In this document: positions 31,594-41,689 of the stretch, piece after piece
How the letters are laid out: each line of letters begins with the position of its first letter
Numbering within the stretch: the stretch's first letter is position 1
NCBI GenBank assembly: GCA_036362985.1
Contig: JAYGXS010000004.1
Span: forward strand, 44,229,182-44,293,181
Source: Ligula intestinalis
Taxonomy: Eukaryota > Platyhelminthes > Cestoda > Diphyllobothriidea > Diphyllobothriidae
Reading direction: 5' to 3'
Length of the DNA stretch: 64,000 nt
Notes under the pieces: model-generated
What the model was told of the DNA's origin: nothing
Seen by the model: the letters and a program-made list of their open reading frames with translations, nothing else
Databases searched by the model: none
Made by a program: the position numbers and the translations under genes

Positions 31594-31826
31594 CTAACTC
31601 CGGTAAAGATTCGTAGTGTAGTTGGTTATGAGTGCGATGTTTCGTTCGTGTGTTTGTAGTAGCTCTAAACGGGAGCCGCAACCTGCAAACCAGTCGCGGC
31701 GGCCCAAGTGGACTCGATGGAGGGGCCCAGGGTTGGCCTCAATCCCGGCGGCGAGGAGAAGTCGGAGTAGCATGGCCGGGAGGGGCCGCTCCGTCAGCAA
31801 AAACAGATTTAGAGGAGGGTAGATTT
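31594..31826 (-). pseudogene. ORF fragment with 2A-like motif (LINE 5' end?)
   Basis: A minus-strand open frame reads PLPAMLLRLLLAAGIEANPG followed by P. This matches the 2A-like ribosome-skipping pattern, a Leu-rich run then G(D)(V/I)ExNPGP, with the usual Asp changed to Gly. Such motifs occur at the N-terminus of some CR1/L2-type LINE ORFs. The downstream 40 residues show no zinc finger or endonuclease, so this would be a short 5' fragment. Confidence 0.5.
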
Positions 31827-31829
31827 ATT

Positions 31830-33325
31830 TAAAGTTTCGTTCGCCGGCGCCGATGTTGGTGGGGTCTAATGACTCCAGTGTAACACGCCGCCTAAAGCGG
31901 CAAGACCGACACCGTCCTAGACAATGCTGTCTGCATTAATTTCAGTGTCCACGTCCATCCAACGCAAACACAGAACCGCACACACGCACGCTGGTGTCTC
32001 TTGGACGTTTACAAAGTGTGGGCAGATCTTCCTCCCTCCTCTGCCCACGCAACTACTCTCCGGGTTAGTTGCGAGCCCAGTCAGGTTTTGGACGGCCTTC
32101 AGGACTATTGTAACGGACCAAACCTGAACCGAACCCTGTTTCCTTGTTTTAATCATCGTTTTACTGTGACCGGTCCTTTTTCCCCAGAACAGTGATCTGA
32201 TTGGACCAGGAGAACACACACGTGACGACCTGAAGCTACGATAAGTCCGACCCTAGATCCCTTCCGACCCTCTCGCTTACAGTTTACCGTATCTCCTTTA
32301 CCGTTCCTATTACCGATGCCCTTCCTTCTACCAATACAATATACCTTTATATATCCTCGCCTCCCCCTTTTATTACGTTATGAGTTCTAACTCGCTCGCA
32401 TCAGCGTTGGATGAGATCGATGGACCACTCGGTAGTGTATTCGACGAGACGCTATTCGTCGAACCAAGGCCGAGAGTACCGATAACCTCTGGTCCCCACC
32501 GATTGGACGCATTCGACTCGGCCGTTACATGCGCTGTAGTTGAATTTGCCATCGGGGAGCGTGAGTGGCCAATGCCACGTGCAGAAGCCCTATTACGTCC
32601 AACAATTAGGCGATGGGTGATGGCATTTGACGACTTTGCGTTGTTATTATGATCCCGGTGGGTGAGGGAGGAGGAAGGAGTGTGGTCGATAGCGCGCCTG
32701 CGAGCGTCGCTTGCGCTGGTCGGCCCGCGGTCATCTGGGCGTTCGTCTCCGCCAAGGCGCAGTGGGTAGGAATGACTAATCACGTCCAACGTGAGAGCCG
32801 GTCGGCGTCAGCCCTTGGCTGCGTGATGGCTGGCGGATGACATTCACGCCATGTCTGGCGTGTCACGTTTGGCAGAGTTGGAGACCTCCCACGCGGTTGA
32901 GGCGCCACAAATGCAGGGAGTGACCACGATCGGGGCCGTGAGCTGTAAAGGACACATTTGAAACCAAACAGTACATTCCGCTGCTCGCATGGCACTGCTT
33001 ATCAAACCGATTGAGATAGAGGGAGAGTAATGCTTTATTTTGAAGGTGATATCCAAAATTTTCAGCAAAAAAGAGCTCCACTCACGGAGCGCAAGACAAA
33101 ATATGATGTTTACGCGATATGCACATCTCTTATGAAAACAGGTTGGCTTTCAACTTCTCAATTTCCGCTTCTTCACACGTGAGGGGTAGCGTGCTAGGAA
33201 TGGGAGTACAGAGTGCTGATATGCCGATGTACGGCAAGACATATGACGGAAGTTTTGGCCATTAGTTCAGATCGAAGAGGGTGAGTGACCTCACTAACGA
33301 TGCGATCAGCAAATTGCTTGACTGT
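31830..33325. other. No gene recognised; GC-rich part at 32370-32800
   Basis: Overlapping open frames on both strands at 32373-32789 reflect higher GC and few stops; neither translation resembles a known domain. Confidence 0.35.
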
Positions 33326-33329
33326 TAAA

Positions 33330-35330
33330 ATGTCACTGTTTTATAATGTCAGCTAGAAAAAACATAGGAAACACCGGCAGCTGAAGAGAGCATTCCGAGG
33401 ATACGTTTAAAAATGGCCAGGTCTTTTTGGGTAAGGCTGGATGAATGACTGGGGAGCAGTAAATAATGAGGAGGAGAAAACAAGCAGATTGGAGCTTGCG
33501 GTGTGTGATATGAACGCAAGCGGCGGATATAATATGAAAGTTTACGGATTTTAATACAAAGGCCTTTAATATGAAGAGAAAATGAAAGGTTAGACGGCAG
33601 AGTAAAAACAAGGTATCGGAAAGAAGATACCTCGTTTGGTAGAATTTCAGGACTGGAAGGGGGTCGCATTCAAAAACACACTGGACTGACTTTCGCCCGT
33701 TAAGTAGAAGGCCGTTTTCTGAGACGTGGTCCAGGCCATTCTTCAGTACTTGAAGATGTATATGACTTTTGAGAGGATGGCCAACAACCAGATCATCAAC
33801 ACAAAACATTCATTTGGCGATCGTAGGTCGTCAGTGTGGAGGGAGAAGAGATGAGGAGATAATATAGACGTTTGGAGAACTCCACAGTTGTTGGGAAGAA
33901 CTGTAGATTTTCGCCTGCCGTACTGAACGAATTGAAAGCAGGAAGTGAAATAGTCCCCAATAAAAGAGACAACCCTGCCGGGAAAGCCGTATGCAGAAGT
34001 TTTATTGAGAAGAAGATGGCGCAGGATCGTAATTTAGGCTGGGGAGTAGTCGATAAAAACACTCGCGCATGTACGGCAACCCTTATCTTGATCTCTTAGA
34101 GCAAAATAGACTATCAGAGCAACAGCGTCTAGTGTACTACGAATAGCTTCATGTGCAAATTGCATGGGGATCGGAAAAATCGGAGGAAAACGGCGTAATT
34201 ATGTCCAAGGCAACTCATTCTGTAAGTTTTAATAGTGCATAAGAGCAGGCAACTGTACAAAAGGATTTGGGATCAGAAGAAGAGGTTTTTTTCGGGATGG
34301 ACGTGATTCTCACTGATCACCAGTCATCGGAATTCTTAGAATCCAGGAAGGATAAAATGATAAATGTGTCAATGCTAACTGAAAAGAGCAGGATTTCAGG
34401 AGAAACAGTGAAATTTCATCTGTCCCGGCAGCTGTTGCACCTCAAAACTTTTGAAGATGTTTTGTCACTGTTTCCACAAGCACAGGAACAAAGAAACTGG
34501 GTAATAAGAAACTAGCGTTTGTTGGAAGATGGGTGTCAGTGGGCGTGTGGATTAAGTTTGCATATAAACGGTCTAAGCCAGCATCAACATGTGCCAGTGT
34601 TTTGCGTTGACCAGCGCGACCCTTAAGACTTCCAAATTTCGTCCGAGGATAGAGGAGAGGAGGATGTAGAGGAAGTAAAATACAAACTAAGAAAAAGGTC
34701 ATTCAGCCTGGGAATCTCACGCTTTATGATGACGTTTACATCGTTAAGTCTTTCACGTAGACCTGGTTTGTCGAACAGTTTCTTTTGGCATCTTAAAGGT
34801 TTTAGATGGGGTGAGTAATTCTGTCGGGTCTAACCATATCAGTGTCAATAGGACAGTAAATATTAAAAATTCCGTTTAAGAAAGTTATAAGGTAATTGGA
34901 GCACGACTCGATGGTCGAGTGTTCAAGAAGGGTAGGAAGATTTTCAGATATAACTGTCTGAAGCAAAGGAATATTATGTGGGAAAGTGTCGCGAATCTTA
35001 AGTTTTCCCTCGGGTATTGATAACAGCCCGTTCTTAGAGCTAAAATAGATCGTTGGCAGGCCCAATAACACAGAATGGTCTGAGCCCAACAATGGAGCTC
35101 TATTCTTGACAGCAAAGAGCTTGGGATGTTAGTTCAATATGTGATCAAGAGGGACGGCAGCACGAGTGTTGAGAGGAACTTAGTTGTCAAAACCTAACAA
35201 TGTATGGGGGCGTAGATTCACACTGTTTAAGTCACAAGATAAAACAATAACATGCTCGCAAGGCAGTTCGGCAAGTTGAAGGGAAATACAAGGAAAAAAC
35301 CGGATTCAAGCACCCTGGCATGTGGAGGGG
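33330..35330 (-). mobile_element. Non-LTR retrotransposon (EN-RT), decayed
   Basis: On the minus strand, from 35330 downward: an endonuclease C-terminal part (VIVLSCDLNSVNLRPHTLL, then LLGSDHSVLLGLP at about 35090), an RT-linker region with VRPDRITHPI, then an RT palm remnant DDLVVGHPLKSHIHLQVLKN (33790-33730) followed by VSSFRYLVFTLPSNLSFSLH and IRKLSYYIRRLRSYHTPQA. The SDHS motif is the endonuclease catalytic His/Asp region and VDDL is the RT active site. Many frameshifts. A different LINE family from that at 46-54 kb. Confidence 0.8.
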
Positions 35331-35380
35331 GAATTGTAAAAATACTGACATAAATATGCCTTTATCACAGGGTTTTTAGT

Positions 35381-35606
35381 GAATTAAACCTCGGCAACTG
35401 CGATCTTCAGACCATGATTACTTAGTAGAGGAGAAGCTTGTAGAGACCAGTAGTAGTAAGAATAGTCTATTGTGTGCACAGAGGAATGAAGGATAGATGA
35501 AGAGAGGTCTGACTTGGAGAGCTACGACCGGCCAGGTGAGCCAGCCGCGTCCAAGTGCTGGTTTGACAACAGTCAGGCCAGTAGACAGAGAGATAGAGCG
35601 TTCATT
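35381..35606 (+). repeat. Direct repeat left of the PLE
   Basis: GCAACTGCGATCTTCAGACC, ATTACTTAGT, GAGCCAGCC and CAGTCAGGCCAGT blocks occur in the same order and orientation at 38829-39053. The two copies bracket the PLE of 36001-38084. Confidence 0.8.
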
Positions 35607-36000
35607 GGCTGGGTTGGCCTTGAAGGTTGGTTGGACAGCGTGTGAGTGAAAATCGACGTGGGCGGCCGTGTCTCACGCGCTCGTAAGTATGACAGCCGCC
35701 ACGACCTTGAGGTCTAGACGGATTGAGGTCACGACAGTGAGGCCAGACGTCGGGCAGGCAATGACTACCACACCCTCAGAATTACTTAAAAATCGAGGCT
35801 TACAGACAACAGCAATGGTTTCTATTAAATGCTTCGAATAAAAAAAATGAGGTCTTACAACTTGTGCACCATTGCTGCTGTACAAAACAGCCACTCCAAC
35901 TACTCTGCTGCTGAAAAATTAGTTTCGGCCCGTACGAAAACAGCAAAATGTCGGCAGTTGCGACTCAATCGACCTATTAAGTCAAGTCTCTTGAAGACAA

Positions 36001-37977
36001 ATGACTGTAGACTTACTGTACTCCTTTTTTAACATCAGCGCCGATAACGCGACACTCTTCTCAACGAGTGATCTGTGGTACTTAAGAAAGACTCCAATAA
36101 ACAAAGGCCTCTTAACAAAAGCCCACCTTGATAGCCTAAAAGAGCTACGAAGAAATGAAAATATCGTGCTAACCAGACCAGACAAAGGATCTGGAATAGT
36201 ACTGATGGATAAAAATGATTACGTCGTAAAACTAGAAGCAATTTTAGCAGATCATACAAAGTTCTCAAAAGCTGAGAAGGACAAAGATCGGACAGATACT
36301 GTTGAAGGTCAGCTGACTAAAATTCTCCAAGACCTCCATAAAGAAGGTCTGTTGACTGACAAAGAGCTTGAAACACTAAGACCTGTAGGAACAACGATAC
36401 CTAGAATGTATGGACTTCCGAAAATTCACAAACAGGGGCTACCCTTACGTCCTATCCTGGATATGAGAAACTCCCCTTACCACACCATTGCTAAATGGCT
36501 GGTATCAAAGCTGAAACCTCTTGGAAGTTACATGTATCCTCGAAGCCTGAAAGACACATTTGAATTTGTCAAAGCTATAAAGAATATGAACGTTGCAAGA
36601 AGTAAGATGCTCTCATTGGATGCATCGTCACTATTCACCAACGTACCCGTGGCAGAAACCATAAACTACCTCTGCGACGTTATTCGGGACACGAACTACC
36701 AGATAGGTATGCCCGTGAAAACCCTCAAAGATCTCCTTACGCGATGCACACACGATGTCCAATTTCTCTGCAATGGTCAGTTTTACAGACAGATTGATGG
36801 TGTGGCGATGGGCTCACCACTTGGACCGTATCTTGCAAATGTCTTTATGGGCAAGATCGAGAAAACGAGTCTAGGGGACACCATAAATGACCTTGCATTC
36901 TACGGTTGATATGTAGATGATATCTTCTGTTTGAGTGACTATAACGCTGACATTGACGCCTTGGTCGCGAAGTTTAACAGCGCTCACCCATCGCTCAAGT
37001 TTTCTGCTGAGACTGAAGTGGACGATGAAATTGCGTTCCTTGATGTCCTTCTGCGAAGGGAAGAGGATGGATCTATCTTACGCAGGGTTTTCCGAAAGAA
37101 AACCTGGACAGGACAATACACTTACTTCCACAGTTTTGTCCCCATCAATATAAAACGAAATCTGGTCCAAGGATTAGCAGCAAGAATACGACAGATCTGT
37201 TCTCCTGAAACTGTCGAAGCAGAACTCCAACAGCTGCAGCATACACTAATTGAAAATGGATACCCGGAAAGGTTTATCCGCAGAAATATTGGTGAATGCG
37301 CCAAAAAGCCTGTCACCTTAACTGCAGAAAAGAAAGACGTTTTCATAAGACTGCCTTTCTTAGGCGATGCAACCAGCGAGCTGGTCAGACGACGCTTGAG
37401 GACTGCAATCACAAACGCTTTCCCAGCGGCGAACTTACGGGTGCTCTTCACGAACTCTCCCCTCCTACGATTGGGAGGTAAAGACAGATTCCCTTTGAAG
37501 GCCAAATCAATGTGCATTTACTCTTTCACTTGCTCCTGTGGAGCGGGATACATCGGCCGTACAACGAGGCGTCTCGAAAAGAGGGTACGTGTGCACATAC
37601 TGACCTGGCTAAGTAAAGGTGAAACTAGATCGATCTCGAGTGCTATTCTCGCACATCTAGTCGATACGAACCATCGAGTCGAAACTAACGAAGCCTTTCA
37701 GGTGGTCTACAGGACACCATCTAATTTTTCCGAAGGCCTACGCCAACGGATGCTTGCAATAGCCGAAGCAGTAGCTATAAGGCTAGCAAATCCAGTGCTA
37801 TGTTGTCAGAATACTCTGACACAAGCTCTGTCACTTCCATGGCCTAAATCGACACCAGGTGGCGATAGGATTTCGCGCCTGCCAACAAGCGACAATCCCT
37901 CAACCAACACGCTGACTGGACCTACATGCGCAAACTGGCATAATCCGCGTTGGCCAATCAGCGCCCGTGTTAGATAG
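36001..37977 (+). pseudogene. PLE reverse transcriptase / GIY-YIG polyprotein, one internal stop
   Basis: A single frame of about 658 codons broken only by TGA at 36907-36909. In order: LTRPDKGSGIVLMDK, PRMYGLPKIHKQGLPLRPIL (fingers), LSLDASSLFTNVP (motif A), GVAMGSPLGPYLANVFMGKI (motif B), then Y-G-stop-YVDDIF (motif C, catalytic Asp pair), the thumb, a linker, and IYSFTCSCGAGYIGRTTRRL with later TNEAFQVVY (GIY-YIG). Related copies have Arg before YVDD, so CGA to TGA is the likely change. The N-terminus may be short. The next frame-compatible Met is after the stop. Confidence 0.9.
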
Positions 37978-38042
37978 TTATTGATTTTTCTACCTATTCA
38001 AACTTTTATTGTTATGTACAGCGTTAATTTCCCTTGCAAATG

Positions 38043-38084
38043 TTTGGTCTGATGAAGAGTTGCTGAAAACAATTGTTTGCCAAA
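38043..38084 (+). ncRNA. Hammerhead ribozyme-like motif 3' of the PLE
   Basis: Stem I TTTGGT (38043-38048) pairs with GCCAAA (38079-38084). CTGATGA is at 38049-38055. A two-base-pair stem II AG/CT has loop AGTTG. GAA is at 38065-38067. Stem III AAC/GTT has an AATT loop (the full stretch AACAATTGTT is palindromic), then T at the cleavage position. All core positions of a type I hammerhead are present. It lies 66 nt after the PLE frame, same strand. PLEs are known to carry such short-stem hammerheads. Confidence 0.7.
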
Positions 38085-38138
38085 AACTGACTTTTAATAT
38101 TAACCATGGGAATATTTGCGGAACTTAGACGTTTATTG

Positions 38139-38180
38139 GCCTGACGTTTCGGGTCTTCCTGTGAGTCAATCATCAGAGAC
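38139..38180 (-). ncRNA. Hammerhead-like motif of another repeat
   Basis: Minus strand: stem I GTCT (38180-38177), CTGATGA (38176-38170), a 19-nt stem II region that pairs poorly, CGAAAC, GTC, then AGGC pairing with GTCT. The palindromic ACGT in GAAACGTC would act as a two-base-pair stem III, favouring a dimer. Opposite in strand to the PLE just upstream, so it belongs to a separate insertion. Confidence 0.45.
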
Positions 38181-38184
38181 TGTC

Positions 38185-38828
38185 GCTGAAAGGGTTTATA
38201 AGGGCAGAAGATACGCAGTATTGCTAGTACACAATAGCCAAACCGCTGTAGTGGCCCCAGCAGCCACTTGGAACCCAAGATCTGACACATGGCACCTTTG
38301 GCCTGCGCGCCTAATGCCACCTGCGGTCAGGCGCTACTTGCCGGCACTCTGTCCATTCTCGCTCAATGGTCTTAGCGACTCACGAACACACGCCCACACT
38401 GCGCCCAGCTTGCACAGTCCAATCACCATCAAGCTACCTGACACAAAGCAAACCTTTGGCGGCCGCCCGAGATTACGGCCGCTAGATGTGACTTTGGATT
38501 CCGTCCACTGAGTGACGGACGCGACGGCGCCGCGTTCTCTCGCGACCGAACGCCATACCGGATGGAGTGGCAACTTTTCCCCTAACTCTTCGGTAAAAAA
38601 TATACTGTTCCGTTTACTCTGCCTTCCCAAAACTTCTCCCATCTCCTAAGGAACCGGGCCTGGAAGATTGTAGTTGTTAGGCTTAACTGTCTTATCATTA
38701 ACTCCTATACAACCATACGCCTACTATAATTTAGCAGTACTTGCGTTCATCGCTGTAGGTCATAGTGGCCGATAAGTTTGATCAACTCAGGGGCTATATC
38801 AGGATAACGCCACATACGCAAGGGTTGA
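38185..38828. other. Repeat-derived sequence, no gene
   Basis: Open frames on both strands (38116-38511 plus, 38334-38642 minus) reflect GC-rich sequence. No known domain. Confidence 0.35.
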
Positions 38829-39053
38829 GTAAGTTAAGCCCTAGCAACTGCGATCTTCAGACCATGGTTACTTAGTGGAGAAGAAGTCGATGGAGGCCAA
38901 AGCAGAAGGGACAGTTTATTGAATACAGAGAGAAACGAAGAATAGATGGAAGAAATTTGGCTTGGAAACAAACAACCAGCCAGGAGAGCCAGCCAGGTTC
39001 AAATGCCAGTTTGACAGCAGTCAGGCCAGTGGGTAGAGAGAGAGAGAGCAATT
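38829..39053 (+). repeat. Direct repeat right of the PLE
   Basis: Second copy of 35381-35606, same strand, diverged to roughly three quarters identity by eye. Confidence 0.8.
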
Positions 39054-39239
39054 CACGCGTGCAGGCTTGCTATTCGTCGCCGTGTTAAGGACCACTTATG
39101 CGGCATCTGTGATTGGCTGTTCGCAGACGTCGAGAAACTCAGTCGTGAGATTCTAGTAATGTTCACTTCGATGCAAGCTAGTCACTACAAGGACGCTGTA
39201 GCCGTTATTCGGGTGGCGTTCCAATAACAAATTCCGAAA

Positions 39240-39380
39240 TGGGGAGCATAGTGTCACGCGAGGGTACAGGCTTACGCCGCGCCAGCCACCTGCGTCTGAA
39301 CCAGTCTTTTTGACACAGGGTAAGGAAAAAGGGAGTGCGGTAGATGCAGCGTATACCTACTATCATTTAAAACTAATCTA
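39240..39380. repeat. Dispersed SINE-like repeat, second copy
   Basis: CCAGCCACCTGCGTCTGAAC, CTTTTTGACACAGGG and GGGAGTGCGGTAGATGC match in order the repeat at 6000-6240. Confidence 0.55.
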
Positions 39381-40394
39381 GACGTAATTTTATAACAGCT
39401 TCGAGAAAACAAATCACGCATCCACGCATTGCTAGCCAACATCGGTTGGGCTACTGTCGGCTCAGAGGAAACACTCACATCTTTCTGCCAAAATTCTCCA
39501 AATCGTAGTTATTGCATCTTTCATGACGATGAATCCAGGTTGCGTTTCAGTTGAATTTGTCCTACGATGCTAGATGACTCAAACGAGCAAAACACTTTCA
39601 CTGTCTCACAGGATACGCAAATTCGTCCCCAGTCCAAGCAAGGGTGTATCATCAGGCAGCACTGTCCATAACTGGCAGCGATTGTTCAGTTGCGGCTGGT
39701 TCAAAATCAGGACAGTTTTTTCCGACCTTCCAGTTTGTGTGTTTCGCAATGTCACCGTGGGATGGACGGTCACTGAAGGTTCAGCTACATTTGATGTATT
39801 GTCATCTGTCCGGAGGAATGAGCTCACGATGTGCGATTGGAGAAACAGGGGTGGATATGCTTCAACATTTTGCACCACTAAAGGGGCCGTCCAGGAGAAG
39901 TATGTTGAAATCTTAATGGTCATGTCTGTGCGGAATAATTTGGCCACCTTCCTGACCATCATGGTTGCCACTATTTCGAGGCACGGTATGCTGCTCGCTT
40001 GAATGGGGACGATTTAACTTTAGGCAATACAAGCCGAATTATTGGCATGTTGCCTTTGATCTCGCCGACTGCAATATGTCACATTATGGCGGATGTTGAG
40101 ACGATCAATTTTCAGCAATTAAAGGACTGATCGTTTCATTTATTCTCGTAAGATATTTAAGAAAATATAATCTCAACGTGCAAAACATGATAATATATAC
40201 TTTTTACTCAAAATTTTTACAGGTTTGAGCGGAAATTAGCGTTGCCTTGGATTCCCGTGGTTTCCTATGTTAAGAGCTACCCTTAACTGTCTACGCATCC
40301 ACGCGTGTTCTTCCTTCAAATGACTGCGTCGTAAGTGGTTTCTGAAGCAGCACTTAGGACGGCGAGTTTAAACTCGCAGTTTGCCTCCCTTCGC
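39381..40394. other. No gene recognised
   Basis: A 142-codon plus-strand frame (39574-40002) overlaps a 121-codon minus-strand frame; neither resembles a known protein. Confidence 0.35.
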
Positions 40395-41000
40395 CTTGCC
40401 TTTTTACGCCACCCTAAACTGTATCTATGTCTTCATTGGCACTTGCTGATTCAAGTTCAATGGCCGTACGCAAAGGCAATTGGCGACCAGGGCTGCTGAA
40501 AATTTACCTGCTTGGCATTTAAAAAAAGAAAACAAAGCGCTACGGTCATCCATTACAAAGCACTTGTTAGACAGTGGTTACTCCGTTGACATCAACACAT
40601 CTTGTTCTTGTTCGAGCATGAAAAAAACCGGATCTTGCGTTATATGGAAGCAGCCTACATACGGCGGGAGAAACCTGCCCTATGTAAGCAATTAGTCCAC
40701 GTGGCTTATCTTCAACTGCCCTGGTAAATGAATGCCACAATTTATCCTTGTTAATTCCCCTCCCTACTTTTCTTCCCAAGTTTAAAGTTGACATTACTAT
40801 TGACCATTCACCGCGTTAAAATAACCTTGCTACTATCGATTCTGTGAAAATCCAAAATATAGTGTTCTCCACTCATTTTGTTATTCTTGGAAAGAGATGA
40901 AGCAACTGATAAGCTCTCTCGAAATTTATTTGTACAAATAAATTTTACCGTTTTCGCTTGCTTCAAATTTACATCTGGAAAAAAGTCTTAATTTCTTAAG
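40395..41000 (+). mobile_element. Penelope-like element 3' fragment (inverted partner)
   Basis: The plus strand encodes TRAAENLPAWHLKKENKAL, RSSITKHLLDSGYSVDINTS and more, matching the GIY-YIG C-terminus of the minus-strand PLE at 41690-42960. The upstream CGCCACCCTAAACTG and CGCAAAGGCAATTGGCGACC match inverted segments at 41840-41930. A hammerhead-like motif follows (40896-40968). Only the last quarter of the element remains. Confidence 0.8.
40896..40968 (+). ncRNA. Hammerhead-like motif, one core mismatch
   Basis: TGAAGCAA (40898-40905) pairs perfectly with TTGCTTCA (40958-40965) as outer stem I. CTGATAA (40906-40912) is one base off CTGATGA. GAA follows at 40921, then a palindromic stem III AATTTATTTGTACAAATAAA. 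Homologous, inverted, to 41125-41190. Confidence 0.5.
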
Positions 41001-41124
41001 CAGTACGTCGATGTATTTGAGGACGCAAACTATGTTTAGTCACGTGTCCTACACTGTCAGCTCTCGATTAATACTTTTGTGAAATTTGAAACATTTTTCC
41101 CAGGAAGAAATTTGTAAAAAGCAA

Positions 41125-41190
41125 TTATGGCAGAATTTATTTGATCAAAAAGATTTCGGGACTGCTCATCAGCTGCAGTCTGTCTTTGCA
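41125..41190 (-). ncRNA. Hammerhead-like motif (distal) of the minus-strand PLE
   Basis: Minus strand: CTGATGA (41172-41166), GCAGTCCC, GAA, stem III ATC / loop TTTTT / GAT, then C at the cleavage position. Stem II is weak and stem I pairs only through GCAG/CTGC with a bulge. Aligns with 40896-40968. Confidence 0.5.
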
Positions 41191-41254
41191 TGGGATTAAT
41201 AACAAGTGGACAATTGCACAATTTAAATATCAACAGAATCGATGAATTCAGAAG

Positions 41255-41306
41255 ATAAATTGGCGAACATACGTTTGTTTTCGATAATTCTCATCAGGCC
41301 TTTATA
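41255..41306 (-). ncRNA. Hammerhead ribozyme-like motif (proximal) of the minus-strand PLE
   Basis: Minus strand: stem I TATAAAGGC (41306-41298) pairs with GCCAATTTAT (41264-41255) as 3 bp, a 2-nt AA bulge and 5 bp. CTGATGA is at 41297-41291. Stem II GA/TC has loop ATTA. GAA. Stem III AACA/TGTT has loop AACGTA. C is at the cleavage site. Every conserved core position is present. It lies about 420 nt after the PLE frame end. The best-formed hammerhead in the window. Confidence 0.75.
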
Positions 41307-41689
41307 TTTAAAGGGTAATTAAGTAAATGGACTATGCGGGTTAGTAGAAAAAGAAGGACGTTTGTCAGGGGAGGGGAATGGGGGGAGGGGTCGAAACGGG
41401 GTCAACATTTGATCAGCGTTAGGGGGAGCTGGTAGTCGGTTGAGGTGTTAAGCCGCTGGCTGTTGGATAAGCAGCTTTTGACCATAGTAACTGTGGTGTC
41501 GCAAGGTCAATTTACACGCAAGTAAACATCCATACTGTCCACTTAACTTGGGAGGGGCCGACATTTGGGGAAAGGAAGTACCACAAAAACAAACAAAAGG
41601 TGAACAAATGTAGGCCTATTGTCACCAAGGTAGCTGTGGGTAAGCTACATGTTCTAATTGCTTACATAGGTGTATAGGCTGCTTCCATG

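Larger units (their letters stand above)
35990..38090 (+). mobile_element. Penelope-like retroelement, nearly intact
   Basis: A PLE with reverse transcriptase and GIY-YIG endonuclease in one reading frame (36001-37977), followed within 70 nt by a hammerhead-like motif (38043-38084). PLEs copy themselves by target-primed reverse transcription. The 5' boundary is unclear: the frame is closed at 35992, and homology further upstream was not established. Direct repeats (35381-35606, 38829-39053) bracket it, though not immediately. Confidence 0.9.

Noticed and set aside
32373..32789. Long overlapping frames on both strands
   Set aside because: A GC-rich segment with few stops. Neither translation has a known domain, and simultaneous openness argues for chance.
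39610..39660. Minus-strand CTGATGA with a later GAA box
   Set aside because: No consistent stem I or III; chance occurrence.
39574..40002. 142-codon plus-strand and 121-codon minus-strand frames
   Set aside because: Same reasoning: mutual shadows without homology.
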